From assembly GCA_910578235.1 (NCBI GenBank), contig CAJTPP010000011.1:13291-38956 (forward strand): DNA of 25,666 nucleotides, written 5' to 3'. Below are positions 14,248 to 21,645 of the stretch, in pieces; the first letter of the stretch is position 1; each line of letters starts with the position of its first letter. This stretch comes from an uncultured Clostridia bacterium. GTDB taxonomy: Bacteria; Bacillota; Clostridia; UBA1381. Under the pieces are notes generated by a model. That model saw only the letters and a program-made list of their open reading frames with translations. It did no database searches and was not told where the DNA came from. The position numbers and the translations under genes are program-made.

Positions 14248-15834
14248 TCATGTGCCGAAATATGAGAAGTGCATATAATCTATGTTACCGCTCCACGCGT
14301 CGCCGCCCCATGTGAAGCCATGGTTCTCAAACGCGTTTATGACATCTCCGTAAGGTGTGATAGAATACGGGTTTTCATACGGAAGCCAAAAATCGCCGAC
14401 AACAGCGCCTGAGGTGTAGATACAGTAATTCTGGTCAGGATTAATATCCAGAGCCATACCCCAGTTATGCTCGGATTTTCCTCCGCGCCATGCGTATCCG
14501 CCAACCCATAAGATAGGGAATTTTTCATCGCCTTCAAATATTTCCTGGAAAACATCATATACGACATCCGCAATGTCTTTGTGAATGGTGAAAGATGTTG
14601 TTGAAGCATATTTTTCACCGTTGGAGTTTATTTTCCATACATTAACTTCAATTTCTTTCATAAGCGCCGCCGCCTCTTCCATACTGCCGGGAAGGATAAA
14701 TCCTGATTTGTCATTAATGATTTTATTTGTAGAAAATTCTAAATTTTCTTTTATGTCACCTGCTGAGACCGTGATTTTATATGTGCGTCCCGGCGCGGTG
14801 GGAATATCTATAGAAGTATTCTCGGTTGTATATTTTGATGTATAAGGCTCAATATCGTCACTGCGTTTGTGATTGCGGGTTTCCGTAACGGTTATTGTGT
14901 ATTTTGAGGCATTTGTAATCTTGTTCCAGCTAACGGACAGAGACCTGTTTTTTTCAACGCATTTTGCGGAAAGCGTGTAATTTGTTTCTGTATTTGTACC
15001 ATTGGGTTTGGAGGTGCTTTCCGGTTTTGCTGTCGGATTTCCCGGCGTAGGAGTTATGCTTGGTGTCGGGGTTGGCACACCGGCATCCGGCGCGGGGGTA
15101 GCAAACTCTCCCGAGGAACCGCCGCCGCTCGGTTTGGACGATGACCCGCCCGAAGAACTGCCGCCGCTTGGCTTAGAGTCTGTATTATCGGGGGAGGGAG
15201 TGACGGAAACCTGCTTATTTTCTGTAAGGTTGTCCATTCTGCTGATCATAGCGACAGCCTGTTCAATGGAGACATTGTCCTGTGGATGAAATTCACCGTC
15301 ATCATAATCACCCATATATCCGGCTTTGACTACGGAAGCCACGTAGCTGCGTGCCCAGTATGCTATGTTGTTACAATCGTTAAAATTGTCAAGAACGGCT
15401 GTGTCAACGGTTAGCGCGTCATCATTCAGAACCTTGTAGAAATTACTTATGACAACGGCAGTTTCCTGACGCGTTATGTTGTCCTGCGGGTGAAATTCGT
15501 TGTTCTCGTCACCCTGCATAATTCCGAGCGCGTATACAGCCGATACAGAAGCGTCCGGAACGGACATGTCATTGAAGCTGTGGTGTGTCTCGGTATTAAA
15601 ATCCTCTTCTGTAAACGCGTTGTATGAATAGTGTATAAGCTCCGCAAAATCACGTCTGCTTATACTGTGAGCGTAATTTTGTGATAGAATAGTCTTTGGT
15701 ACGGCCCGCATTGAAATCATCTTGTCAAAGCTTGCCTTGGCCCAGTCAGCGGGGAAATATTGCTGCGCGAAAACAGATACGGGGCACAGCGAAGCGACTG
15801 ACAGAGCTGATAAAATTGCTGTAATTTTTTTCAT
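14248..15834 (-). CDS. SLH-anchored M15-family peptidoglycan peptidase
   Basis: About 528 residues from the ATG of MKKITAILSALSV (15834); the earlier in-frame ATG (15855) overlaps the AGGAGG ribosome site and is rejected. Order: signal peptide cut near VFA-QQ; three SLH repeats (about 20-215, e.g. MQGDENNEFHPQDNITRQE); a Ser/Gly/Pro/Thr linker; a fibronectin-III-like module (about 285-370); and a C-terminal M15 peptidase with SEHNWGMALDINPDQN (zinc ligands His and Asp) and GGDAWSGNIDYMHF (third zinc ligand His). The GGD…DYMHF ending is like the M15C L-Ala-D-Glu endopeptidases, so it probably trims wall peptides while bound to the wall by SLH; a D,D-carboxypeptidase activity is the alternative. 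SLH domains at the N-terminus and enzyme at the C-terminus is the reverse of the neighbouring surface protein. Confidence 0.88.
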   Translation of the reverse strand: MKKITAILSALSVASLCPVSVFAQQYFPADWAKASFDKMISMRAVPKTILSQNYAHSISRRDFAELIHYSYNAFTEEDFNTETHHSFNDMSVPDASVSAVYALGIMQGDENNEFHPQDNITRQETAVVISNFYKVLNDDALTVDTAVLDNFNDCNNIAYWARSYVASVVKAGYMGDYDDGEFHPQDNVSIEQAVAMISRMDNLTENKQVSVTPSPDNTDSKPSGGSSSGGSSSKPSGGGSSGEFATPAPDAGVPTPTPSITPTPGNPTAKPESTSKPNGTNTETNYTLSAKCVEKNRSLSVSWNKITNASKYTITVTETRNHKRSDDIEPYTSKYTTENTSIDIPTAPGRTYKITVSAGDIKENLEFSTNKIINDKSGFILPGSMEEAAALMKEIEVNVWKINSNGEKYASTTSFTIHKDIADVVYDVFQEIFEGDEKFPILWVGGYAWRGGKSEHNWGMALDINPDQNYCIYTSGAVVGDFWLPYENPYSITPYGDVINAFENHGFTWGGDAWSGNIDYMHFSYFGT

Positions 15835-15985
15835 ACTATGTATTCCTCCTGTCATTGATGTTAATACTATTTTTAATATCGGAAAATTAAAGAAATTCTA
15901 ATATCAATATAGTATAATGTGTCATATACGGCATAATGAATTCATGGTCTGTACCAAGTGTTTTATGCGAATGTATGACATGACA

Positions 15986-16015
15986 ATTATACCATATAGG
16001 GACATTATTCGTCAA
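15986..16015 (-). promoter_or_regulatory. Promoter of the SLH-peptidase gene
   Basis: Minus strand TTGACG (16015-16010), 18-nt spacer, TATAAT (15991-15986). It gives a leader of about 145 nt before ATG 15834, divergent from the rpsB promoter. Confidence 0.65.
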
Positions 16016-16050
16016 CATTTACAGAAATAATGAAAATATTTCAAAAAGTG

Positions 16051-16079
16051 TTGATTTTTGTGAAAGTATATGATAAAAT
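16051..16079 (+). promoter_or_regulatory. Promoter of rpsB-tsf
   Basis: TTGATT (16051-16056), 17-nt spacer, TAAAAT (16074-16079). Transcription should start near 16086, about 110 nt before rpsB. Confidence 0.7.
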
Positions 16080-16087
16080 ATTTCGGT

Positions 16088-16150
16088 ATGAAAAATACGC
16101 ACATTTGCGGATTATGCAAAGGTTGCCCTTTTGCCGGGGTTTTTGCATAG
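16088..16150 (+). promoter_or_regulatory. rpsB leader: stem-loop and possible 20-aa leader peptide
   Basis: An ATG within a few bases of the predicted transcription start opens a 20-codon frame (MKNTHICGLCKGCPFAGVFA) ending in TAG at 16148-16150. The same stretch can fold through ATGCAAA (16114-16120) with TTTGCAT (16142-16148). Either could control rpsB, whose product represses its own operon in other bacteria. I cannot match it to a known leader family. Confidence 0.35.
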
Positions 16151-16195
16151 GGTGAAGCAGATGGAGGATTAATTAAAAACAAGGAGGAAACAAAA

Positions 16196-16939
16196 ATGGC
16201 AAACGTAATTTCAATGAAACAGCTTTTGGAAGCAGGTGTGCATTTCGGACACCAGACAAGAAGATGGAATCCTAAAATGGCGGAATATATCTTCACAGAA
16301 AGAAACGGTATCTATATTATTGATCTTCAAAAGACTGTTAAAAAGGTAGAAGAAGCATACTATTTCGTAAGAGATATTGCTGCCGAGGGCGAAGACGTTT
16401 TGTTCGTGGGAACAAAAAAGCAGGCTCAGGACTCAATTAAGGAAGAGGCTGAGAGAGTCGGCATGTATTATGTAAACGCAAGATGGCTTGGCGGTATGCT
16501 GACAAACTTCAAGACAATTCAGAAGAGAATTGACAGACTTGCTCAGATTAACGCTATGGAGGAAGACGGCACATTTGATATGCTTCCGAAAAAAGAGGTT
16601 ATTAAGCTAAAGGCTCAGAGAGACAAGCTTGAAAAGTATCTTGGCGGCATTAAGGAAATGAAGAAGCTGCCCGGCGCTATGTTCATAGTTGATCCGAGAA
16701 AAGAAAAGATAGCTATTGCGGAAGCTAAGAAGCTTGGTATTCCTGTTGTTGCTATTGTTGATACAAACTGTGATCCTGATGAGGTTGATTATGTTATTCC
16801 GGGTAATGACGATGCTATCAGAGCCGTAAAGCTTATCGCTTCAACAATGGCAAACGCTATTATTGAAGGCAGACAGGGTGAGGACGCTCTGGCGGCAGTA
16901 GTAGAAGCCGAGGCTGATGAAACAGCGGAAGAAGAATAA
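16196..16939 (+). CDS. rpsB: 30S ribosomal protein S2
   Basis: 247 residues, full length. It begins MANVISMKQLLEAGVHFGHQ with TRRWNPKM next, and contains the S2 signatures GIYIIDLQKTVKK, FVGTKKQAQ, RWLGGMLTNFKTI, KLPGAMFIVDPRKE and VDTNCDPDEVDYVIPGNDDA. It has an acidic tail (EAEADETAEEE) as in other Firmicutes. Ribosome site AAGGAGG. S2 assembles late on the 30S subunit and helps bind S1 and mRNA. It is followed at 31 nt by tsf, the conserved rpsB-tsf operon. Confidence 0.98.
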   Translation: MANVISMKQLLEAGVHFGHQTRRWNPKMAEYIFTERNGIYIIDLQKTVKKVEEAYYFVRDIAAEGEDVLFVGTKKQAQDSIKEEAERVGMYYVNARWLGGMLTNFKTIQKRIDRLAQINAMEEDGTFDMLPKKEVIKLKAQRDKLEKYLGGIKEMKKLPGAMFIVDPRKEKIAIAEAKKLGIPVVAIVDTNCDPDEVDYVIPGNDDAIRAVKLIASTMANAIIEGRQGEDALAAVVEAEADETAEEE

Positions 16940-16970
16940 TTTTCATATAGAATATTAGGAGGATAAAAGA

Positions 16971-17867
16971 ATGGCATTTACAGCTAAAGACGTAAAAGAA
17001 CTCAGAGAAATGACAGGCTGCGGTATGATGGACTGTAAAAAGGCTCTTACGGAAACTGATGGCGATATGGATAAGGCTGTTGAGTTTTTGAGAGAAAAAG
17101 GTCTTGCAACCGCTGCTAAAAAAGCCGGCAGAATTGCGGCTGAAGGTATAGTTAAGGCATATGTTGACGGTAATGTCGGCGTGCTTGTTGAAGTAAACGC
17201 TGAAACAGATTTTGTTGCCAAGAATGCTGAATTTCAGGAGTTTGTAACAGATGTTGCAAAAACAATTGCTCAGACAAATCCCGCGGATGTTGAAGCGCTG
17301 AAGGAAACAAAGTGCGGTGACAGCACAATCGGCGAAGTTCTTACAGCTAAGATCGCTAAGATCGGCGAGAACATGAATATCAGACGTTTTGCAAGAATTG
17401 AGACATCAGGCGCTGTGGTTGAGTATATCCACGCTGCCGGCAAGATAGGTGTGCTTGTTGAGGCTGACGCTGAGAATAATGACGCGACAAGAGAATGCCT
17501 TAAGAATGTGGCAATGCAGGTTGCGGCTCTTAATCCAAAGTATCTTTCAAGCGATGATGTTCCTCAGGAGTATAAGGATCATGAAAAGGAAATTCTTATT
17601 GCTCAGTTAAAGAATGATCCGAAGAACGCTTCAAAGCCGGAGGAGATTATTGAAAAAATGATTACAGGCCGTCTTGCCAAGGAGCTTAAGGAAGTATGTC
17701 TTCTTGAACAGGAGTATGTTAAGGCTGAAAATAAGGAAAGCGTTGCAAAGTATGTTCAAAGCTGCGGTAATATTACATTAAAGCAGTTTGTGCGTTTTGA
17801 GACAGGCGAGGGTCTTGAAAAGCGCGAGGATGATTTTGCGGCGGAAGTTGCTTCAATGATTAAGTAA
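16971..17867 (+). CDS. tsf: Translation elongation factor Ts
   Basis: 298 residues. The N-terminal UBA-like domain has VKELREMTGCGMMDCKKALT (about 8-27), followed by the core motif VNAETDFVAKN (about 77-86) that contacts EF-Tu, and two dimerisation-type subdomains ending in CGNITLKQFVRFETGEGLEK. EF-Ts exchanges GDP for GTP on EF-Tu in the cytoplasm. ATG 16971 has AGGAGG upstream. It is co-transcribed with rpsB and followed by a strong terminator. Confidence 0.98.
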   Translation: MAFTAKDVKELREMTGCGMMDCKKALTETDGDMDKAVEFLREKGLATAAKKAGRIAAEGIVKAYVDGNVGVLVEVNAETDFVAKNAEFQEFVTDVAKTIAQTNPADVEALKETKCGDSTIGEVLTAKIAKIGENMNIRRFARIETSGAVVEYIHAAGKIGVLVEADAENNDATRECLKNVAMQVAALNPKYLSSDDVPQEYKDHEKEILIAQLKNDPKNASKPEEIIEKMITGRLAKELKEVCLLEQEYVKAENKESVAKYVQSCGNITLKQFVRFETGEGLEKREDDFAAEVASMIK

Positions 17868-17881
17868 TTTAATGCTCAGAT

Positions 17882-17919
17882 AAAAATATAACAGGGCTTG
17901 GCGGCTCTGTTATATTTTT
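17882..17919 (+). terminator. Terminator of rpsB-tsf
   Basis: A 13-bp stem, AAAAATATAACAG (17882-17894) with CTGTTATATTTTT (17907-17919), ending in a T-run. A second small palindrome, GAAGTGATA/TATCACTTC (17937-17957) with TTT after it, follows and may be a backup terminator or an operator of the next gene. Confidence 0.85.
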
Positions 17920-17983
17920 ATATTATAAAATAACGGGAAGTGATAATTTATCACTTCTTTGCTGAAATATGAAGCAGAGGTGA

Positions 17984-19165
17984 ATGATGATGAATTTAAC
18001 GAAGGAAAATGTAAAAAAAATATGCGGAATAATTTTGTTTACAGTAATTGTGTTTCTGGCTATACAAAATATTGATAAGGTTTTTGCGGTATTGAGTCTT
18101 GTATGGGGGATACTGTTCCCGTTTGTAATAGGCGGAATAATAGCTTTTATTTTAAATATACCTATGCGCGCGATAGAAAAAAGTTGGTTTAAAAAATGTG
18201 TCAGAGAAATTAAAAACGGAGACGAGAGTGTAAAGTATGTAAAAAAGAAATATGTAAGACCGTTGAGTATGCTTATAACTATTATGTTTGTTTTTGCGCT
18301 TATAGCGGCTGTGGTGCTTATAGTGCTGCCTCAGGTAGGCGATACTGTAAAGGAACTTGTAAAAACCGCGGAGGCATTTTTCCCGCAGATGCAAATGTGG
18401 GCGGAAGATTTATTTAAAAATAACGCTGAAATATATGAATGGATATCGGGCTGGCAGTTTAATATGGATAAAATTATTGATACGGCTATTGATTTTATGA
18501 AAAACGGTATGGGAGATATGCTGACGGGCACTTTTTCCGCGGCGAAAGCTGTGGTATCGGGGATTACGGCGTTTTTTATCGGCTTTATTTTCTCATGCTA
18601 TCTGCTTGCGAAGAAAGAAACACTTCTGCGTCAGATAAATATGTTTATAAAAGCGGCTCTGCCGGAAAAGACTGTTGAAAAGATTACATATACGGCAAAG
18701 CTGAGTAATGTAACCTTTTCAAGCTTTATTGCCGGACAATGCCTTGAAGCGCTGATACTGGGAACAATGTTTTTTATAGCGATGTCAGTTATACGGCTGC
18801 CTTATCCGCTGCTTATAAGCGTGCTTGTTGCGTTCACGGCGCTTATTCCTGTTTTCGGCGCGTTTATCGGATGTATAATAGGCGCGTTTCTGATTGTAAT
18901 GGTAAGTCCTGTAAAAGCGCTGATATTTATTATCACATTTCTTGTGCTTCAGCAGATCGAGGGTAATCTTATTTATCCCAAAGTTGTGGGTAATTCCGTG
19001 GGTTTACCGTCGCTGTGGGTATTGGCGGCTGTAACTGTGGGCAGCAGTCTTATGGGTGTCGCGGGTATGCTGTTTTTTATTCCTCTTGCGTCCGTGATTT
19101 ATACGCTAATTCGTCAATGGACATATAGGCGTCTTGAAAAGAAAAATATAAGTATAGACGAATAA
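17984..19165 (+). CDS. AI-2E family membrane permease (PF01594 type)
   Basis: Up to 393 residues; three consecutive ATG codons (17984, 17987, 17990) follow an AGAGG site (17976-17980), and spacing favours 17987 or 17990. The protein has paired N-terminal helices (IILFTVIVFLAIQNI, VWGILFPFVIGGIIAFILNI), a large amphipathic middle region, and a C-terminal bundle with the family pattern SSFIAGQCLEALILGTMFFI, PYPLLISVLVAFTALIPVFG and LVLQQIEGNLIYPKVVGNSV. The family includes TqsA, linked to AI-2 release, and Na+/H+ antiporters in some Firmicutes, so the substrate cannot be fixed. Monocistronic or with tspO, 128 nt downstream. Confidence 0.9.
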   Translation: MMMNLTKENVKKICGIILFTVIVFLAIQNIDKVFAVLSLVWGILFPFVIGGIIAFILNIPMRAIEKSWFKKCVREIKNGDESVKYVKKKYVRPLSMLITIMFVFALIAAVVLIVLPQVGDTVKELVKTAEAFFPQMQMWAEDLFKNNAEIYEWISGWQFNMDKIIDTAIDFMKNGMGDMLTGTFSAAKAVVSGITAFFIGFIFSCYLLAKKETLLRQINMFIKAALPEKTVEKITYTAKLSNVTFSSFIAGQCLEALILGTMFFIAMSVIRLPYPLLISVLVAFTALIPVFGAFIGCIIGAFLIVMVSPVKALIFIITFLVLQQIEGNLIYPKVVGNSVGLPSLWVLAAVTVGSSLMGVAGMLFFIPLASVIYTLIRQWTYRRLEKKNISIDE

Positions 19166-19293
19166 TAATTTTATTGTATCTTTGCTTATGCAAAGGCAGT
19201 GTTGGGCAACGTAGAACAGAATATGAAAAAGTGATATTTATACGGAATGAACAGAATGATTTTTGCATACGCTAAAGCGAGAGGTGAGAAAAT

Positions 19294-19770
19294 ATGTGGA
19301 ATAAAATAAAACCGTATGTAATATCAATAGCCATTGCTCTGGGTGTTGGCGCCTTGTCATCGTTGCTGACGAAGGGAAATATGAATTTATATGATTATAT
19401 AGTCAAACCGCCGTTATCACCGCCGATGATAGTGTTTCCCATCGTATGGTCAATACTTTTTATACTTATGGGGATTAGCTCCGCCATGGTGTTTGTCAAC
19501 AGAGAAAATAACAAAGAAGCCGCGCGAAGCGCTCTGCTGACATATGCGTTTCAGCTTGCGGTTAATTTTTTCTGGAGTATTATTTTCTTTAACATGAAAG
19601 CGTATCTGTTTGCGTTTATATGGATATTACTTTTGCTGGCACTTATTCTGATCATGATAATTCAATTCAGAAAGGTAAGCAAAACAGCTGCGTATCTGCA
19701 GATCCCGTATCTTTTGTGGGTGATATTTGCGGCGTATCTGACATTTATGGTATACTTTCTTAACAGATAA
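19294..19770 (+). CDS. tspO: TspO/MBR family membrane protein
   Basis: 158 residues, five hydrophobic helices, normal family length. Signatures: KPPLSPPMIVFPIVWSILFI near residues 35-54 followed by LMGISSAMVF, then QLAVNFFWSIIFF and YLQIPYLLWVIFAAYLTF. The fold binds porphyrins and cholesterol-like ligands; in bacteria it has been linked to tetrapyrrole turnover and stress control. GAGAGGTGA precedes the ATG. The 128-nt gap before it holds a CTTTGC/GCAAAG hairpin (19180-19195) without a T-run. A strong terminator starts right after the stop codon. Confidence 0.93.
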   Translation: MWNKIKPYVISIAIALGVGALSSLLTKGNMNLYDYIVKPPLSPPMIVFPIVWSILFILMGISSAMVFVNRENNKEAARSALLTYAFQLAVNFFWSIIFFNMKAYLFAFIWILLLLALILIMIIQFRKVSKTAAYLQIPYLLWVIFAAYLTFMVYFLNR

Positions 19771-19798
19771 AAAAGACGGACAATATTGTCCGTCTTTT
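19771..19798. terminator. Bidirectional terminator between tspO and the SCP2-like gene
   Basis: AAAAGACGGACA paired with TGTCCGTCTTTT (12-bp stem, ATAT loop) with A/T runs on both sides, shared by two convergent genes. Confidence 0.9.
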
Positions 19799-19808
19799 AA
19801 AATTTATA

Positions 19809-20343
19809 TTATTTTGTTGATTTGGCAGTCTTTGCGGGGGCAGTAGTTTTAGCGTCTTTTTTTGTCTCGCTCTTTACCGATGCTGAAGTGTCTTTCTTTG
19901 CCTTAGTCTTTGCGGCTGTTTTAGTGTCTTTTTTTGCGGGAGCCGCTTTTTTGGCAGCCGTCTTTTTAGAAGCTGTTTTTGGCAGAGGCTTTTTTCACCG
20001 GGGTCTTTTTTGCCGCCGGCGCTTTTTTCAGCATAGCTTTCCAGTCAGCTATTTTTGAAATATCTCCTTCCGCGCGCGCGTCGCCGGCCGCGATAACCTT
20101 ATCAAGCGTTGTTCTTCCCGCAAGATAAGCAAGAAGCGCTGATTTCGTAATATTAAGTAACGCATTGTTGTCATAGTAGTTGTAAGGCTCAACCGCAAGC
20201 TTGCCATCTTTGACTTCCGCATAGAAAGTACCGCCGCAGTCTGAGTCTGTGAAAGTTACCTGCACCGCAAAATCAGCAGTGCCGCTTGCGTCAGCATGTT
20301 CAAACTTTTCTTTAACTTTTAAAAATGCCTGTTCAAATGTCAT
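19809..20343 (-). pseudogene. SCP2-fold protein with a histone-like Lys/Ala tail, frame shifted in an A-run
   Basis: The intact frame from ATG 20343 gives 125 residues. An SCP2 (sterol-carrier-like) domain occupies about 1-98 (MTFEQAFLKVKEKFEHADAS, FTDSDCGGTFYAEVKDGKL, ALLAYLAGRTTLDKVIAAGD), then a Lys/Ala tail begins (KKAPAAKKTPVKKASAK) but stops at once with NSF-TAA. In the next frame the tail continues for about 60 more residues (SKKTAAKKAAPAKKDTKTAA to KTAKSTK) and ends at TAA 19809-19811. Removing one A from the run of five at 19976-19980 joins the two. Such a tail is typical of DNA- or RNA-binding histone-H1-like proteins. It is either a recent frameshift, a homopolymer sequencing error, or +1 frameshifting. 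It has a strong promoter. Confidence 0.75.
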
Positions 20344-20418
20344 TTTAAAAATTCCCCTTTCGTATCAGAAAAAATATATAACTGCTCTTTACTGGTTATT
20401 GTTTCAACAACTGTAAAT

Positions 20419-20447
20419 AGTATACACCTTTTTTTCAAAAGTGTCAA
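20419..20447 (-). promoter_or_regulatory. Strong sigma-A promoter of the SCP2-like gene
   Basis: Minus strand TTGACA (20447-20442), 17-nt spacer, TATACT (20424-20419); ATG 20343 lies about 70 nt after the expected transcription start. Confidence 0.8.
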
Positions 20448-20474
20448 ATATTATTTGGATTTTTGTGACATATA

Positions 20475-20503
20475 TTGACTTTCATGGCTTTAACGGGTAA
20501 AAT
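20475..20503 (+). promoter_or_regulatory. Promoter of sbcD-sbcC
   Basis: TTGACT (20475-20480), 17-nt spacer, TAAAAT (20498-20503); about 30 nt from transcription start to ATG 20539, preceded by a GGGGCGG-like ribosome site. Confidence 0.7.
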
Positions 20504-20538
20504 TAATGTAAGTAAAAACGAAAAACGGGGCGGTAGCT

Positions 20539-21645
20539 ATGAAATTTATACATTTATCAGATTTGCATATAGGAAAAAGAGTAAATGAATTTTCCATGAT
20601 TAAAGATCAGCTCTACATATTAGATCAAATACTTTCTGTAATAAAAAGCGGGGACATAAACGCGGTGCTTATATCGGGAGACGTTTATGACAAATCTATT
20701 CCTCCTGTGGAGGCTGTGGGAGTGCTGGATAGTTTTCTGACAGAAATTTCGGATATGAATATACCGGTAATGATCGTAAGCGGTAATCATGATTCGCCGG
20801 AGCGGCTGGGGTTTGCGTCCGGCATTATGAGGAGCAAAGGGGTGTATATATATTCTGTATTTGACGGAAAAGTGAATACCGTTACGGAGGGTGATGTTAA
20901 GTTTCATATGCTGCCGTTTATAAAACCCGCTTATGTAAAGAAATACTATCCTGATGTTGACGGCTATGAGGACGCGGTGAGGACGGCAATTGCGGAAAGC
21001 GATATTGACATGTCAGGGAAAAATGTCATATTGTCGCATCAATTCATAACATGCGGAAGATGTGAAACGCTGCGCAGCGATTCGGAAACCGTTTCACTCG
21101 GCGGTATGGATAATATAGATGTTTCAGTATTTGACGGTTTTGATTATACCGCGCTGGGGCATATTCACCGTCCGCAGTCTTTAAGAAACAATGTTCGTTA
21201 TTGCGGATCTCCGCTGAAATATTCATTTTCGGAGGCTCCGTTTGAAAAGTCCGTTACCATTGTTGACAGTGATGATTTTTCTGTTAGTACAGTCGCGCTT
21301 AAACCTTTGCATGATATGAGAGTGGTTAAGGGCGATATGGAAACTTTGCTTTCTAAAGAGATTGCGCAAAGCGCCGACTGCAATGATTATATGCATATAA
21401 CGCTCACAGACGAGGATAGAGTTATAGATGCTATGGACAAAGTGAGAAATGTGTATCCGAATGTGATGCAGCTTGAATTTGCGGGAAACAGGAATGTTAT
21501 TGAAGGAATATACGAGGCGGAGGAAATGACGGAAAAGGAGCCGGAAGAACTGTTTGCTGAATTTTATGAGATACAAAACGGAATGCCGATCAGTGAGGAA
21601 CAACATAAGCTTGTAAGTAAACTTATGGAGGAGATAAGAGAATGA
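20539..21645 (+). CDS. sbcD: Nuclease subunit SbcD (Mre11 type)
   Basis: 368 residues. The metallophosphoesterase motifs are in order: DLHIGK (about 8-13), ISGDVYD (about 46-52), SGNHDSPERL (about 80-89), SHQF (about 169) and GHIHRPQ (about 211), which bind the two catalytic Mn2+ ions. A short C-terminal capping region follows. With SbcC it forms the complex that opens DNA hairpins and resects ends in double-strand-break repair. The last four bases (ATGA) are shared with the start of sbcC, so the subunits are translationally coupled. Confidence 0.96.
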   Translation: MKFIHLSDLHIGKRVNEFSMIKDQLYILDQILSVIKSGDINAVLISGDVYDKSIPPVEAVGVLDSFLTEISDMNIPVMIVSGNHDSPERLGFASGIMRSKGVYIYSVFDGKVNTVTEGDVKFHMLPFIKPAYVKKYYPDVDGYEDAVRTAIAESDIDMSGKNVILSHQFITCGRCETLRSDSETVSLGGMDNIDVSVFDGFDYTALGHIHRPQSLRNNVRYCGSPLKYSFSEAPFEKSVTIVDSDDFSVSTVALKPLHDMRVVKGDMETLLSKEIAQSADCNDYMHITLTDEDRVIDAMDKVRNVYPNVMQLEFAGNRNVIEGIYEAEEMTEKEPEELFAEFYEIQNGMPISEEQHKLVSKLMEEIRE

